From the NCBI RefSeq assembly GCF_001544615.1, contig NZ_FCNV02000009.1, positions 175,497-239,496 of the forward strand: a stretch of DNA of 64,000 nt. The letters are read 5' to 3'. Under the pieces are notes generated by a model. The model did not search any database and was not told the origin of the DNA. It saw nothing but the letters and a program-made list of their open reading frames with translations. Position 1 is the first letter of the stretch. Every line of letters starts with the position of its first letter. Of this stretch, positions 46,486-57,257 are shown one piece after another. The stretch comes from Caballeronia concitans. Lineage in GTDB: Bacteria; Pseudomonadota; Gammaproteobacteria; Burkholderiales; Burkholderiaceae. The translations under genes were made by a program, and so were the position numbers.

Positions 46486-47993
46486 AGCATCACTCCCCGC
46501 GCTGCGGCGATTTCTTCGACCGCGCCGCGAAACACGTCCGCGCGGTGTGCGTAGTTCTTGAACATGTCGAGGCTCGCGCACGCGGGCGAGAGCAGGACGG
46601 CGTCGCCGGCTTCCGCGATTCGTGCCGCCGCGTTGGTCGCGCCTTCGAGCGTCGCGTGATCTTCGAGCGCGACGCCCGTCGATGCGAGCGTCTCGCGAAT
46701 GCGCGGCGCGTCACGGCCGATCAGCATTACTGCGCGGGCCCAGCGCGCCACCGGCGCTTCGAGCGGCGAGAAATCCTGGCCCTTGCCGTCGCCGCCGGCG
46801 ATCAGCACCACGCGTTGCGCGAGGCCGTCGAGCGCGGCGACCGTTGCGCCGACGTTGGTGCCCTTGCTGTCGTCGACATAATCGACGCCGTCGATCTGGC
46901 CGATCACTTCCACGCGATGCGGCTCGCCGCGATATTCGCGCAAGCCATGCAAGAGCGCCGCGAGCGGCAGGTCGATTGCACGCGCGAGCGCGAGCGCGGC
47001 GAGCGCGTTCGCCGCGTTATGCAGACCGCGAATGCGCAGCGCATCCGACGGCATCAGCCGCTTGGCGACGACATTCGGCGCCGCCGTTTCCTGCTTGCGA
47101 CGACGCGACGACGTGGGCTCGTCGGCGGCGTCGCGATCGATACCTTGCGCGAGCCACGCGATACCGTTGTCGCGCAGCAAGCCGTAGTCGCCGACCTTCG
47201 ACGGCTCGTTCAGCCCGAACGTCACCACGCGGTCCTGCGCGACGTTGACGGCGAGCGCCATCGTGCGGGCGTCGTCGCGATTGAGCACGCGCGTCGTGCG
47301 CGGGCCGAAGATGCGGCCTTTCGCGGCGGCGTAGGCATCGAGGCCGCCGTGCCAGTCGAGATGATCCTGCGTGATGTTCAACACCGCGGCGGCATCCGGC
47401 TCGAAGGTGTGCGCGGTCTCGAGCTGGAAGCTCGACAGTTCGAGCACCCAGACGTCCGGCAGCGCGGTCTGATCGATGGCTTCGGCGAGCTTGTCGAGCA
47501 TCGCCGGGCTGATGTTCCCCGCGACCGCGACGCGCTTGCCCGCGCGCTCGCACAGAAGACCGGTGAGCGCGGTTGTCGTGGTCTTGCCGTTCGTGCCGGT
47601 GATGGCGAGCACCTTCGGCTGATAGCCGTTCACGGCGAGTCCCGCGAGCGCCTGCGCGAAGAGTTCGAGCTCGCCCCACACTGGAATGCCGCGTTCCCTG
47701 GCAGCCGCGACGAGCGGCGCGAGATCCGGCGCGAGCGGCGACAGGCCCGGACTGACCGCGACGAGTTCGATGCCGCCGTCCAGCAGTTCCGTCGTGAACG
47801 CGCCGCCGACGAAATCGGCATCGATGTTATGGATGACGAGTTCGGAGAGATTCGGCGGCGTTTCGCGCGTATCGGCAATCCGCAGGCGGCAACCGTGCCT
47901 GGCGCACCAGCGCGCCATCGCGAGGCCGGATTCACCGAGCCCCAGCACGAGCACCATCGGACTTTGCCGACCGGAAAACTTCTCGCCAAACAT
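46482..47993 (-). CDS. murD: UDP-N-acetylmuramoylalanine--D-glutamate ligase
   Basis: Second Mur ligase, adding D-Glu; 503 residues. [19 protein letters not shown] binds UDP, the P-loop is [11 protein letters not shown], and [11 protein letters not shown] and [11 protein letters not shown] are family motifs. It is longer than E. coli MurD (438), with an insertion near residues 265-300 (charged, containing SSRRRKQE) that is probably a surface loop. Confidence 0.97.
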   Translation of the reverse strand: MFGEKFSGRQSPMVLVLGLGESGLAMARWCARHGCRLRIADTRETPPNLSELVIHNIDADFVGGAFTTELLDGGIELVAVSPGLSPLAPDLAPLVAAARERGIPVWGELELFAQALAGLAVNGYQPKVLAITGTNGKTTTTALTGLLCERAGKRVAVAGNISPAMLDKLAEAIDQTALPDVWVLELSSFQLETAHTFEPDAAAVLNITQDHLDWHGGLDAYAAAKGRIFGPRTTRVLNRDDARTMALAVNVAQDRVVTFGLNEPSKVGDYGLLRDNGIAWLAQGIDRDAADEPTSSRRRKQETAAPNVVAKRLMPSDALRIRGLHNAANALAALALARAIDLPLAALLHGLREYRGEPHRVEVIGQIDGVDYVDDSKGTNVGATVAALDGLAQRVVLIAGGDGKGQDFSPLEAPVARWARAVMLIGRDAPRIRETLASTGVALEDHATLEGATNAAARIAEAGDAVLLSPACASLDMFKNYAHRADVFRGAVEEIAAARGVML

Positions 47994-48047
47994 CGCTTTT
48001 ACCTTTGATCTAAACCGGAAACGGATGAACCTTCGGACGCTGACGAA

Positions 48048-49217
48048 TCAACGCAACTTCAGCGTCGACAAGCCGAACAGACACAGCATCAACGTGATGA
48101 TCCAGAAGCGCACCACCACTTGCGTTTCCGTCCAGCCGGACAGTTCGTAGTGGTGATGCAGCGGCGCCATCTTGAAGAAGCGGCGGCCTTCGCCATAACG
48201 GCGCTTCGTGAACTTGAACCAGAAGACTTGCAGCATCACGGAAAGCGTTTCCGCGACGAAGATGCCGCCCATGATGAACAGCACGATTTCCTGGCGCACG
48301 ATCACGGCGATGGTGCCGAGCGCGCCGCCGAGCGCGAGCGCGCCGACATCGCCCATGAAGACCTGCGCGGGGTGCGTGTTGTACCAAAGGAACGCGAGCC
48401 CCGCGCCGCCCATGGCCGAGCAGAAGATCAGCAATTCGCCCGCGCCGGGAATGTGCGGGAAGAGCAAGTACTTCGAATAGACCGAGGAACCCATCACGTA
48501 AGCGAACGCGCCGAGCGACGCACCGACGAGCACCACGGGCATGATGACGAGACCGTCGAGGCCATCGGTGAGATTCACCGCGTTGCTCGATCCGACGATC
48601 ACGAAGTACGTCATCGCGATGAAGCCCCACACGCCGAGCGGATACGTGATCGACTTGAGGAACGGCAGCATGAGGTCGGCGCGCGCGGGCAAGCCCATCG
48701 AAAGGCCGCTGCGCACCCACGCCATGAAGAGATCGAACACGCGCGCGTTGTTGGCTTCGGACACGCTGAACGCGAGATAAACCGCCGCGAAAATGCCGAT
48801 GACCGATTGCCAGAAATACTTCTCGCGCGACGACATGCCGCGCGGGTCCTTGTGCACGACCTTGCGATAGTCGTCCACCCAGCCAATCACGCCATAACCG
48901 AACGTGACGAGCATCACGATCCACACGAAGCGGTTCGTGAGATCCGCCCATAGCAGCGTGGATACCGCGATGCCGATGAGAATGAGCACGCCGCCCATCG
49001 TCGGCGTACCCGACTTGACGAGGTGCGTCTGCGGGCCGTCCTTGCGCACGGCCTGGCCGACTTTCATCGCGGTCAGCTTGCGGATCACCCAGGGGCCGCA
49101 GACGAGACCGATCAACATCGCCGTCGCCGTGGCTCCCACGGCGCGGAACGTAATGTAGGTGAACACGCGCATGAAGCTGGCGTCATTCTGGAGCCATTGC
49201 GCGAGTGCAAGTAGCAT
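48048..49217 (-). CDS. mraY: Phospho-N-acetylmuramoyl-pentapeptide transferase
   Basis: MraY, 389 residues, transfers phospho-MurNAc-pentapeptide to undecaprenyl phosphate to make lipid I. About ten membrane helices. The catalytic [16 protein letters not shown] and NLTDGLDGL motifs are intact, and the HHHYELSGW motif is near the C-terminus. It is 23 bp from murF and 54 bp before murD, the largest gap inside the mur block. Confidence 0.98.
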   Translation of the reverse strand: MLLALAQWLQNDASFMRVFTYITFRAVGATATAMLIGLVCGPWVIRKLTAMKVGQAVRKDGPQTHLVKSGTPTMGGVLILIGIAVSTLLWADLTNRFVWIVMLVTFGYGVIGWVDDYRKVVHKDPRGMSSREKYFWQSVIGIFAAVYLAFSVSEANNARVFDLFMAWVRSGLSMGLPARADLMLPFLKSITYPLGVWGFIAMTYFVIVGSSNAVNLTDGLDGLVIMPVVLVGASLGAFAYVMGSSVYSKYLLFPHIPGAGELLIFCSAMGGAGLAFLWYNTHPAQVFMGDVGALALGGALGTIAVIVRQEIVLFIMGGIFVAETLSVMLQVFWFKFTKRRYGEGRRFFKMAPLHHHYELSGWTETQVVVRFWIITLMLCLFGLSTLKLR

Positions 49218-49240
49218 GCTGGGCCTTCTCTTTCTGTGAG

Positions 49241-50671
49241 TCAGTGTGCTGCGGGCGTGCTGCCCGCGGCGGGTTGTGCGAGGCTCGTCAGGGCGTCCAC
49301 CACGCGCTCCATCTTCATGAAGCGCGAGCCTTTCGCGAGATACGTTGCGCCGGGTCCGAACCCGGCTTGTTCGAGTGCTTCGATCAAAGCGGCGACGTCG
49401 TTGAAATGCACGCCGGTCTGCTTCGATGCCTTTGCGTTGAATGCGTTCACGGAATCGCGGCTGGCGTCGCCGAGCGCGAAGAGCGCATCGATGCCGCGTT
49501 CCGCTGCATAAGCGCCCACTTCGCGATGAAACGCCGGTCCTTCTTCACCGACTTCGCCCATGTCGCCCATCACGAGCACACGCGGCGATGCTTGCGCCGC
49601 GAGCACGTCGATGGCCGCGCGCATGGAATCGGGATTGGAGTTGTACGTATCGTCGATGACCGTCGCGCCCGCGAGCGCGCCCACCACCGCGCGCTTCACC
49701 TGCAAGCGGCCCTTCACCGGCTGGAAGGCTTCGAGCCCGCGCTTGACGGCATCAAGCGAAACGCCCGCCGCAAGCGCCGCAGCCGTGGCCGCGAGCGCAT
49801 TGCGCGCGTTGTGTTCGCCGAGCGCGGAAAGCGCGACATCGATCGCGCCTTGCGGCGTGCGCACGTGCACCGTGGTGCCTTCGAGCGTGCCGGTGACGGC
49901 GGCCTTCGATTCATCGCCGGTGAGCGCGAAATCCATGACCGGATTGCCCGTCGCGGCGACGCGCCAGATGCTCGCGTAGTGATCGTCGGCGGGGAACACG
50001 GCGGTACCGGTTTCGCCGAGCGCATGAATGACGGACGCGTGTTCGAGTGCCACGGCTTCGACCGTCGCCATGAATTCCTGATGCTCGCGCTGCGCGTTGT
50101 TGACGACCGCGACCGTCGGCGCGGCGATCTTGCCGAGCACGTCGGTTTCGCCGGGATGATTCATGCCGAGTTCGACGACCGCCAGCTTGTGCGCGCCGTT
50201 CAGTCGAAATAGCGTGAGCGGCAGGCCAATGTCGTTGTTGAAGTTGCCCGCCGTCGCGAGCCGCGCGTCTTCACCCACCGATGCCGCGAAGATCGACGCG
50301 ATCATTTCCTTGACCGTGGTCTTGCCGTTGCTGCCCGTGACGGCGACGAGCGGCATCGCGTAGCGCTTGCGCCAGCCGTGCGCCAGCGCACCGAGCGCCG
50401 CGCGCGTGTCCTTTACCTTGACGACAGGAAGCGGCCAGGCATCCGAATTGCGCAGCTCGCGTGAAACGAGCGCTGCAGCCGCGCCGCTCTTCGCAACCTG
50501 GTCGAGGAAATCATGCGCGTCGAAACGATCGCCCTTCACCGCGACGAACAGATCGCCCGCCTGCACGGCGCGGCTATCCGTCACGACGCGTGCGATCGCG
50601 ATGCTTTCGTCGCCGATGACCACCGCGCCCGGAATGAGCGCGGCGGCTTCGCGCAGCGTGAACATGGTCAT
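49241..50671 (-). CDS. murF: UDP-N-acetylmuramoyl-tripeptide--D-alanyl-D-alanine ligase
   Basis: Last cytoplasmic Mur ligase, adding D-Ala-D-Ala made by DdlB; 476 residues. The P-loop is [11 protein letters not shown] (near residue 113), followed by ELGMNHPGE and [10 protein letters not shown]. The start at 50671 (MTMFTLREA) overlaps the murE stop by ATGA; a second in-frame ATG is two codons further. Confidence 0.98.
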   Translation of the reverse strand: MTMFTLREAAALIPGAVVIGDESIAIARVVTDSRAVQAGDLFVAVKGDRFDAHDFLDQVAKSGAAAALVSRELRNSDAWPLPVVKVKDTRAALGALAHGWRKRYAMPLVAVTGSNGKTTVKEMIASIFAASVGEDARLATAGNFNNDIGLPLTLFRLNGAHKLAVVELGMNHPGETDVLGKIAAPTVAVVNNAQREHQEFMATVEAVALEHASVIHALGETGTAVFPADDHYASIWRVAATGNPVMDFALTGDESKAAVTGTLEGTTVHVRTPQGAIDVALSALGEHNARNALAATAAALAAGVSLDAVKRGLEAFQPVKGRLQVKRAVVGALAGATVIDDTYNSNPDSMRAAIDVLAAQASPRVLVMGDMGEVGEEGPAFHREVGAYAAERGIDALFALGDASRDSVNAFNAKASKQTGVHFNDVAALIEALEQAGFGPGATYLAKGSRFMKMERVVDALTSLAQPAAGSTPAAH

Positions 50672-52209
50672 TCGGTACCTCCGCGCTGCTGCGTGGCGCG
50701 TGCTGCAAGCGCGAGGCGCGCGTGATCCTGGTCGGAGAACGCGCGCTTCTTGCCCATGATTTCCTGCGTGGCCTCGTGCCCCTTACCGGCCAGCACGACG
50801 ACATCCTCTCGCGCCGCCGACCGCACCGCCTGAAGGATGGCGCTCGCGCGGTCCTCGATACGGCGCGCCTTCGCGGCGTCCTTCATTCCGGCAGCGATCT
50901 GGTCGATGATCGCAAGCGGGTCTTCGCTGCGCGGGTTGTCGCTCGTGATGACGACCTGATCCGCGAGACGCTCCGCGATCTCGCCCATCAGCGGACGCTT
51001 GGTCGCGTCGCGATCGCCGCCGCAACCGAACATGCAGACAAGCTCGCCGCCGCGCGCTTCCGCGATCGGGCGCAGCGCGGCGAGCGTCTTGTCGAGCGCG
51101 TCGGGCGTGTGCGCGTAGTCGATCACGACGAGCGGCTCGTCGCTTTGCAGCCGGCCGCCGAGACGCTCCATGCGTCCGTTCACCGATTCCAGTTTCGCGA
51201 TGCGCGCGATGGCGGCATCGAACGGAACGCCCACTTCGAGCAGCACGCCGAGCACCGCGAGCAGGTTGCTCACGTTGAACGTACCGAGCGTGCCGACTTC
51301 GACTTCGGCTTCGCCCCAATCCGACGAAAGATGAAACGCGGTGCCGGTGGCCGTCGCGCGCACTTGCGTTGCGAGCAGCATGGCGTCGGCCGTCGGCGCG
51401 GCATCGGCGGGCATCTCGACGCCGTATGCAATCGTGCGGACCTTGCCGCGCAGCGATGCGATGAGACGCTGGCCCGCCGCGTCGTCGCGATTGACGATCG
51501 CCGTCTTCAGCGACGGCCACGCGAACAGGCGCGCCTTCGCGGTTTCGTACGCCTCGAAGGTGCCGTGGTAATCGAGATGGTCCTGAGTGAGATTCGTGAA
51601 AATGGCGATGTCGAAGTCCGTGCCGTTCACGCGCCCCTGATGCAGCGCATGCGACGACACTTCCATCGCGACCGCTTCCGCGCCCTGGCTCTTGAGCTGC
51701 GCGAGGTTGCGCTGGAGCTGCGGCGCATCGGGCGTGGTGAAGCCGCTATGCACGAGCTTGCCCGGCATGCCGATACCGAGCGTGCCGACGATCGCGCACG
51801 GGCGGCCCAGCGCGGTCAGCGCCGTGGCGATCCACTGGCTGCACGACGTCTTGCCGTTCGTTCCCGTCACGCCGACGGTCAGCATCGATGCGGTCGGCTC
51901 GCCGTACCACGCGGACGCGATCGGACCGGCGAGTTCGTTCAGCGCGGCCACGGCGCGCGTCTTCGACGCGTCCGGCTTGCCCGCGAAGTTTTCAGGCTGA
52001 TAGAGCGCCGCCGCCGCGCCCGCGTTCAGCGCCGCGTCGATATAGGCGCGATTGTCCGCGCCATCGACGGCATAGGCGAAAAACACGTCGCCGCTTTTGA
52101 GCGAGCGCGTGTCGGCGTGCAACTGCGCCTCGGGCCGCGCGTGCGCGCGCAGCCATTCGACGGCGTTCGAAACGTCCTTCTGCATCTTGCTTTGACGGGC
52201 CGCGCTCAT
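50668..52209 (-). CDS. murE: UDP-MurNAc-L-Ala-D-Glu:meso-diaminopimelate ligase
   Basis: Third Mur ligase, 513 residues. The P-loop is GTNGKTS (116-122), with TTPDAPQLQRNLA (158 onward) and DYHGTFEAYETAKARLF. The specificity motif D424-N-P-R427 selects meso-diaminopimelate over lysine, so the peptidoglycan should be of the mDAP type. It overlaps ftsI and murF by ATGA. Confidence 0.98.
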   Translation of the reverse strand: MSAARQSKMQKDVSNAVEWLRAHARPEAQLHADTRSLKSGDVFFAYAVDGADNRAYIDAALNAGAAAALYQPENFAGKPDASKTRAVAALNELAGPIASAWYGEPTASMLTVGVTGTNGKTSCSQWIATALTALGRPCAIVGTLGIGMPGKLVHSGFTTPDAPQLQRNLAQLKSQGAEAVAMEVSSHALHQGRVNGTDFDIAIFTNLTQDHLDYHGTFEAYETAKARLFAWPSLKTAIVNRDDAAGQRLIASLRGKVRTIAYGVEMPADAAPTADAMLLATQVRATATGTAFHLSSDWGEAEVEVGTLGTFNVSNLLAVLGVLLEVGVPFDAAIARIAKLESVNGRMERLGGRLQSDEPLVVIDYAHTPDALDKTLAALRPIAEARGGELVCMFGCGGDRDATKRPLMGEIAERLADQVVITSDNPRSEDPLAIIDQIAAGMKDAAKARRIEDRASAILQAVRSAAREDVVVLAGKGHEATQEIMGKKRAFSDQDHARLALAARATQQRGGTE

Positions 52210-54068
52210 CGCACGACTCCCGGATGTGTCTCCGAATTGCTCGATACGGCGACCTTCTTCGCCGCATTCGCGTTGTTGGCGTTGTTCCCGTTTGCCGGTT
52301 GGGCAGGCGTTTGCGCGGCCGGGTTCGATTCGTCCGACACCACCATTTGCTTCACCGGCATGTCGGGCGGCACGTTCAGCGCGCGCAAGGTATCGCCGAC
52401 GATGCCGGAGAACACCGGCCCCGACACCTGTCCGCCGAAGTGGCTGCCCGCCGTCGGTTCATCGACCGACACGGCCACCACGATGCGCGGATTCGGCATC
52501 GGCGCCATGCCGACGAACGATGCGCGGTACTTCGAATGATCGTAGCCGCGGCCCGCGTGCTTGTACGCCGTGCCCGACTTGCCGCCGACGCGATAGCCCG
52601 GCACCGCCGCATCCGGCGACGTCCCGTTCTTCGACACGACGGTTTCGAGCATCGCGCGCACTTCGCGTGCCGTGGTCGGCGAGAACACCTGCTGGCCCAT
52701 CGGCGGCTGGTCGCCCGGCGTGCGGAAGATCGATACCGGCAGAACGGAGCCGTCATGCGCGATCGCCGTGTACGCGCGCGCGAGCTGGAAAAGCGACGCC
52801 GACAAGCCATAGCCGTACGACATCGTCGCCTGCTCGATGCGCCGCCAACTTTTCCACGGTCGCAGGCGTCCGGTCACCGCGCCCGGAAAACCGACCTTCG
52901 GCGCCTGCCCGAGCCCGATGCTCGTGTACATGTTCCACATTTCTTCCGGACGCAATTGCATCGCGATTTTGGTCGCGCCGATATTGCTCGACTTCTGAAT
53001 CACGCCGCCGACGGTGAGCGTGCCGAAACCGGCGTCGTCCGTGATGCGCGCGCCGTCCAGCACGAACACGCCGCCGCCCGTTTCGACGAGCGTGTTCGGC
53101 GTCACGCGATGCAAATCGAGCGCGAGCGAAACGGTGAACGGCTTCATGATCGAGCCCGGCTCGAAGGTGTCCGTGAGAATGCGGTTGCGCAACTGCTCGC
53201 CCGTCATGCGCGAGCGGTCGTTCGGGTTGTAGGTGGGATAGTTGACGAGCGCGAGCACTTCGCCCGTCTTCGTGTCGATGACGATCGCCGCGCCCGCCTT
53301 CGCCTTCGACTTCTCGACGGCCGCCTTCAGGTTCGTGTACGCGATGTACTGAATCTTGCTGTCGATCGAGAGTTCGACGTCCGTGCCGTTGTGCGGCACG
53401 ACCTGTTCGTCGACATCCTCGACGATATGGCCCATCCGGTCCTTGATGACGCGGCGCATGCCCGGCGTGCCGGCGAGCACGTTCTGGTCGCCCAGTTCGA
53501 CGCCTTCCTGCCCCTTGTCTTCAATATTAGTAAAGCCGATCAGGTGCGCGGTGATTTCGCCTTCCGGATAGAAGCGCTTATATTCGCCGCGCGAATAAAT
53601 GCCGGGGATGTCGAGCGCCGCGACTTTCTGTGCGACTTCGAGCGGCACCTGTCGCTTCACGTAGACGAAGGTCTTGTCCATCGAGAGCTTCGCGCGCAGG
53701 TCCTTCTGCGTCATGTCGAGCAGTTTCGCCAGTTCCGCGAGCTTGTCCGCGCCGAGATCGTTCGGCACGGCTTCGGGAATCGCCCAGATGGCCTTGACCG
53801 GCAGGCTCGTGGCCAGCACGAGACCGTTGCGGTCGCGAATCTGGCCGCGCGTGGCCGGCATTTCCAGCGTACGTTGATAGCGGCTTTCGCCCTGTTTCTT
53901 GAAGAAGGCGTTGCCGGGGCCCTGAATCCAGAATGCGCGCGCGGCCAGCGCGACGAATGCCATGAAAAGCAGGAACACGACGAACTTCGAGCGCCACATA
54001 GGCAGGCGCACGGCGAGGATCGGGTTCGGCGTGTAGGCGACGTCCTTTTGCTTCGCGGCTTTCTTCAT
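52206..54068 (-). CDS. ftsI: Septal peptidoglycan transpeptidase FtsI (PBP3)
   Basis: Monofunctional class B penicillin-binding protein, 620 residues, cross-linking septal peptidoglycan with FtsW. One N-terminal membrane helix (about 28-48), a pedestal domain, and the transpeptidase domain with S306-IMK309, S360-S-N362 and K497-S-G-T500. The C-terminal tail is Asn/Ala-rich and probably disordered. It is the expected target of aztreonam-type beta-lactams. Confidence 0.98.
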   Translation of the reverse strand: MKKAAKQKDVAYTPNPILAVRLPMWRSKFVVFLLFMAFVALAARAFWIQGPGNAFFKKQGESRYQRTLEMPATRGQIRDRNGLVLATSLPVKAIWAIPEAVPNDLGADKLAELAKLLDMTQKDLRAKLSMDKTFVYVKRQVPLEVAQKVAALDIPGIYSRGEYKRFYPEGEITAHLIGFTNIEDKGQEGVELGDQNVLAGTPGMRRVIKDRMGHIVEDVDEQVVPHNGTDVELSIDSKIQYIAYTNLKAAVEKSKAKAGAAIVIDTKTGEVLALVNYPTYNPNDRSRMTGEQLRNRILTDTFEPGSIMKPFTVSLALDLHRVTPNTLVETGGGVFVLDGARITDDAGFGTLTVGGVIQKSSNIGATKIAMQLRPEEMWNMYTSIGLGQAPKVGFPGAVTGRLRPWKSWRRIEQATMSYGYGLSASLFQLARAYTAIAHDGSVLPVSIFRTPGDQPPMGQQVFSPTTAREVRAMLETVVSKNGTSPDAAVPGYRVGGKSGTAYKHAGRGYDHSKYRASFVGMAPMPNPRIVVAVSVDEPTAGSHFGGQVSGPVFSGIVGDTLRALNVPPDMPVKQMVVSDESNPAAQTPAQPANGNNANNANAAKKVAVSSNSETHPGVVR

Positions 54069-54409
54069 CGTTTCGCTCCGCGAGCGGACGGCGCCGAGGC
54101 GGGCAGCGGCGGCGGCATGGGCGCATCGGCGGCCTTGGCGGTCGCCGGGTCGTAAGTGAGGTATTGCGTGCGGCCGGTCGTCACGGGCTGCATCTTCAGT
54201 GAGTTAGTGGCCAACTGCTCGATGCGCGACGTCTTCGACAACGCGCTCTGCTGATACTGAAACTGTGCGTAATCCTGCTGAAGCTGCCGCTCCTGCGACT
54301 GCGCCCGCTGCAACTCGATGAACACTTGCCGCTGCTTGTTCGTGGCGCTGACGACCGACAGCGCGCACCCGAGCACGATCATCAACAGGAAGATATTGAG
54401 ACGGTTCAT
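54065..54409 (-). CDS. ftsL: Cell division protein FtsL
   Basis: A 114-residue bitopic protein: membrane helix at residues 4-22 ([19 protein letters not shown]), then a coiled-coil (about 25-70, rich in Gln and Leu) that pairs with FtsB and FtsQ. The C-terminal Ala/Pro tail is variable. It overlaps both rsmH and ftsI by ATGA. Confidence 0.94.
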   Translation of the reverse strand: MNRLNIFLLMIVLGCALSVVSATNKQRQVFIELQRAQSQERQLQQDYAQFQYQQSALSKTSRIEQLATNSLKMQPVTTGRTQYLTYDPATAKAADAPMPPPLPASAPSARGAKR

Positions 54410-55359
54410 GGCGCGATGCGCTCCGCGATGCGCATGACCGCGGAACGGGCGCGCGGATTGGCGGCGACTTCGGCCTCGCTCGGAAACACGCGGCCGACGA
54501 TCCGCAGAGGCGGACTCGGCAGATCGACCGCGCGGATCGGCAAACGACGGTCCACCGCCGGCGCGCTCGATTGCGCCTGCATGAACCGCTTGACGATCCG
54601 GTCTTCGAGCGAATGAAAGCTGATCACGACCAGCCGCCCCCCTTGCTCCAACAGCGAAAGTGCCGATTCAAGAACTACCTGCAGCTCCGCAAGCTCTTGA
54701 TTGATGTGAATCCGTATAGCCTGAAAGGTGCGGGTTGCCGGATCCTTGCCCTTTTCACGGGTCTTGACGACGTGACCCACGATTTCGGCAAGCTCGCGCG
54801 TGCTGACGAGAGGCCCAAGACGGTCGGACTCTGCCCGGCGAGCAACAAGCGCCTTTGCAATCTGAAAAGCAAACCGTTCTTCCCCATAATCTCTGATCAC
54901 CTCCGTCAATTCCTGCACCGTGGCCCGCGCGAGCCACTCGGCCGCCGACTCGCCGCGAGTCGGGTCCATCCTCATGTCGAGCGGGCCTTCCGCGCGGAAA
55001 CTGAAACCGCGCTCCGGGTCGTCCACTTGCGGCGACGACACACCCAGGTCCAGCAGCACACCCGACACCTTTTGCACACCGCGTTCGCTCGCTGCATCGC
55101 GCATCGACGCAAAGCTGTCGTGCACGATCGAGAAACGCGGATCCTGAATCTGTTGCGCCGTGGCGATTGCAAGCGGGTCCTTGTCGAAGGCAATGAGCCG
55201 CCCCGCTTCGCCCAGCCGCTGCAAAATCGCCCGGCTATGACCGCCGCGCCCGAACGTGCCATCCATATAGATGCCGTCCGTGCGCGTGATCAGCCCGTCT
55301 ACCGCTTCATCCAGCAGCACCGTGCGATGCTGCAGTTCATTTCCCATCGCAGGTGCCAT
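54406..55359 (-). CDS. rsmH: 16S rRNA (cytosine(1402)-N(4))-methyltransferase
   Basis: RsmH (MraW), 317 residues, methylates N4 of C1402 in 16S rRNA using SAM. The SAM site [10 protein letters not shown] is near residue 34, with [10 protein letters not shown] near 103 and [13 protein letters not shown] near 251. Two starts are possible: 55359 (MAPAMGNEL) and 55347 (MGNEL); neither has a good ribosome site and I keep the longer one. It is 16 bp after mraZ. Confidence 0.96.
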   Translation of the reverse strand: MAPAMGNELQHRTVLLDEAVDGLITRTDGIYMDGTFGRGGHSRAILQRLGEAGRLIAFDKDPLAIATAQQIQDPRFSIVHDSFASMRDAASERGVQKVSGVLLDLGVSSPQVDDPERGFSFRAEGPLDMRMDPTRGESAAEWLARATVQELTEVIRDYGEERFAFQIAKALVARRAESDRLGPLVSTRELAEIVGHVVKTREKGKDPATRTFQAIRIHINQELAELQVVLESALSLLEQGGRLVVISFHSLEDRIVKRFMQAQSSAPAVDRRLPIRAVDLPSPPLRIVGRVFPSEAEVAANPRARSAVMRIAERIAP

Positions 55360-55375
55360 GTCGTTGAGCGCCGCG

Positions 55376-55804
55376 TCAGAAAGTGAAGTTCTTTAGCGCT
55401 TCGGGCATGCCCTGCGCCATCGCCGCGGCTTCCTTCGCCGCGTACGTCTGCGAATCCCATAACTCGAAGTGCGCGCCCATGCCGAGCAGCGTCACTTCTT
55501 TTTCGAGCGACGCGGCCGCACGAAGCTCGGGCGAAACCAGCACGCGCCCGGCCGTGTCGAGTTCGACATCCATTGCGTTACCGAGAAAGATGCGCCGCCA
55601 CCACATCGCTTCCATTGGGAGCGCGGCGACCTTGGCGCGAAAGACTTCCCACTCCGGACGAGGAAAGAGCAACAGGCATCCATCCGGGCTCTTCGTGAGC
55701 GTCACCCGGCCTTGTGCCTGCCCTTGCAGCGCTTCCCGATAGCGGGACGGAACCGACATCCGCCCTTTCGCATCGAGCGTCAGCGCCGACGCCCCTTGGA
55801 ACAC
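55376..55804 (-). CDS. mraZ: Transcriptional regulator MraZ
   Basis: A 142-residue protein with two SpoVT/AbrB-like DNA-binding repeats (about residues 4-55 and 78-125); [15 protein letters not shown] and [13 protein letters not shown] mark the first. MraZ represses its own operon by binding short repeats near its promoter. The start codon is GTG, preceded on the minus strand by GGGGAGAAGGGCGA. It is the first gene of the division cluster; the operator is at 55924-55958. Confidence 0.96.
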   Translation of the reverse strand: MFQGASALTLDAKGRMSVPSRYREALQGQAQGRVTLTKSPDGCLLLFPRPEWEVFRAKVAALPMEAMWWRRIFLGNAMDVELDTAGRVLVSPELRAAASLEKEVTLLGMGAHFELWDSQTYAAKEAAAMAQGMPEALKNFTF

Positions 55805-55923
55805 TCGCCCTTCTCCCCGTTGTCGACCGCCTCATTGCCCCATGAGCCGATCCGATGCAAAGCCGACGACGCCCACGATGACGTCACTGCTGCCCTGAAA
55901 TTGCCGAAAAGTGGGTGTCGAAT

Positions 55924-55958
55924 CACACAAACAACCACTTTCTGACACTGTCTCCCAC
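55924..55958 (-). promoter_or_regulatory. MraZ operator: four GTG boxes at 10-bp period
   Basis: On the minus strand the boxes are GTGGG, GTGTC, GTGGT and GTGTG, beginning at 55958, 55948, 55938 and 55928, each separated by 5 bp. MraZ of E. coli and of mollicutes binds multiple short GTG-containing repeats of this kind. The first box overlaps the -10 hexamer, so binding would block transcription of the whole division cluster. Confidence 0.8.
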
Positions 55959-55985
55959 TTTAGAGGAACGCATTTCCTGGGTCAA
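55957..55985 (-). promoter_or_regulatory. mraZ (division cluster) sigma-70 promoter
   Basis: On the minus strand TTGACC (55985-55980) and TAAAGT (55962-55957) are separated by exactly 17 bp. Transcription should start near 55950, inside the GTG-box array, about 145 nt before the mraZ GTG. Confidence 0.8.
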
Positions 55986-56194
55986 GACGCGGGTATTTTT
56001 TTAAGGGCGGCTTTTGCTCGCTAGAACAAGGACTTAGCGTTAAATCCTGAAGGAGCGATGGAGAAGAAAAGCGTTTGGAATTAGAGGGCTAGTGCCATAA
56101 GTGAAGGTAAAGCATGAATTCGGCGGGAAAGAGACGTGAAATGTAACGGTTTCTGCGCGCCGTTTTTGCCGCAAGGTGGGACGGCCGCGTTTCC

Positions 56195-56234
56195 TTTCGA
56201 TGGCCTGTCGCGCAAAGATGCATGGCCATCGAAA
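56195..56234. repeat. 11-bp inverted repeat downstream of coq7
   Basis: TTTCGATGGCC (56195-56205) and GGCCATCGAAA (56224-56234) are perfect complements around 18 nt. There is no T-run on either side. It begins 13 bp after the coq7 stop and could end or stabilise its transcript. Confidence 0.75.
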
Positions 56235-56246
56235 TCGGACGCCGGA

Positions 56247-56900
56247 TCAAATGTAATAGGCCGTGCGTGTCATGACTTTCGATGCCGCGCGCATCAGCGC
56301 CCGCACCGGAAACGGCATTTCGCTGCCGCCCGCGCCGATCGCCGCCGCGGCGTGCGCGCTTTCATCGTTGCGCATTTGCTCGACGATCGCGCGCGATGCG
56401 TAGTCCGTTGCCGGCAACGTGCGCATGTGACCGTCCAGATGCTGCTCGACCTGACGCTCGGTTTCGGCCATGAAGCCGAGGCTCGCGCGATCGCCGAAGC
56501 GGCCCGCGACGAAACCGATCGCCAGCGCGCCCGCATACCAGAGCGGATTCAGCAGGCTCGGGCGCGAATCCAGGTCCTTCAGGCGCTGGGCGGTCCATGC
56601 AAGGTGGTCTTCCTCTTCGCGAGCCGCCTGTTCGAAGCTCGCCTTCAGCACCGGCGAATCCGTGGCCAGCTTTTGCGCCTGATAAAGCGCCTGCGCGCAC
56701 ACTTCGCCGACATGATTCACGCGCATCAAACCCGCCGAATGCGCCTTTTCCTTTTCCGTGAGCTGCGGCTCTTCGGCGAGTAAGCCGCCATCCGCGAGAC
56801 CCGTCGGATTCGACTCGGGAATAGGCCGCGACATGCGGCTCACGCCGACCATGGAACGCAAGCCTCGATCGAACTCGCTAATGACTTCATCGAGCGTCAT
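56247..56900 (-). CDS. coq7: 2-polyprenyl-3-methyl-6-methoxy-1,4-benzoquinone monooxygenase
   Basis: Di-iron hydroxylase of ubiquinone synthesis (Coq7/CAT5), 217 residues. Ferritin-like ligand motifs are visible: E66 ([13 protein letters not shown]), E96/H99 (REEEDHLAW), [13 protein letters not shown], and RNDESAHAA. It hydroxylates C6 of the ring where E. coli uses UbiF. The start at 56900 has AGGTGAGG directly upstream. It is divergent from the porin gene. Confidence 0.96.
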   Translation of the reverse strand: MTLDEVISEFDRGLRSMVGVSRMSRPIPESNPTGLADGGLLAEEPQLTEKEKAHSAGLMRVNHVGEVCAQALYQAQKLATDSPVLKASFEQAAREEEDHLAWTAQRLKDLDSRPSLLNPLWYAGALAIGFVAGRFGDRASLGFMAETERQVEQHLDGHMRTLPATDYASRAIVEQMRNDESAHAAAAIGAGGSEMPFPVRALMRAASKVMTRTAYYI

Positions 56901-57257
56901 GTCCTCACCTCTTTCTTCGTGTTCATGTTTCCGCAACGCGCCGTGCGACGTGTTCAGCAAGCCGCATTCTCCGCGAACGACGATGCGAAAGTGCGCGCCC
57001 GCGGGTGCCGTTTTTTGTAATTAGGGCAAACGCGACTCGCGAAAATGCTGAAAAACCAAGATTTTAGCGCATGTTGCGTAAACGTCACACGAAGCGCGGA
57101 CGCCACCCCGTTTTCCTTTTGTGCATCTGGACGTGTTTGTTACATTACGTGTCACCTTCGTATACGAAGTGTCCGGCAGGGACCGTCAACACACTGGCGC
57201 TAGAACAGTGACCTTGCCAAAAACAAGTCGCAAGAACACTCCTTGGAGATCTATTCA
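56901..57257. other. Divergent promoter region of coq7 and the porin gene
   Basis: No gene. On the plus strand TTGTTA (57137-57142) and TATACG (57161-57166) at 18 bp could form the porin promoter; the -10 lies in a 14-bp palindrome. The region from 57030 to 57150 is AT-richer than its surroundings, as expected for a strong porin promoter. Confidence 0.45.
57156..57169. promoter_or_regulatory. Palindromic putative operator upstream of the porin gene
   Basis: CTTCGTATACGAAG is a perfect 14-bp palindrome covering the likely -10, about 90 bp before the porin start. A homodimeric repressor or an osmoregulatory factor could bind it; no family can be named from sequence alone. Confidence 0.4.

Larger units (their letters stand above)
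55805..56246. other. Upstream region of mraZ and 3' side of coq7
   Basis: Contains the mraZ leader (about 145 nt), the promoter and GTG-box operator, then an AT-richer stretch (55990-56160) with no gene. An 11-bp inverted repeat (56195-56205/56224-56234) lies just after the coq7 stop. Confidence 0.6.

Noticed and set aside
57156-57169. Possible lox-like recombination site
   Set aside because: The arm core resembles lox arms, but there is no spacer, no second arm at proper length and no recombinase gene in the window.
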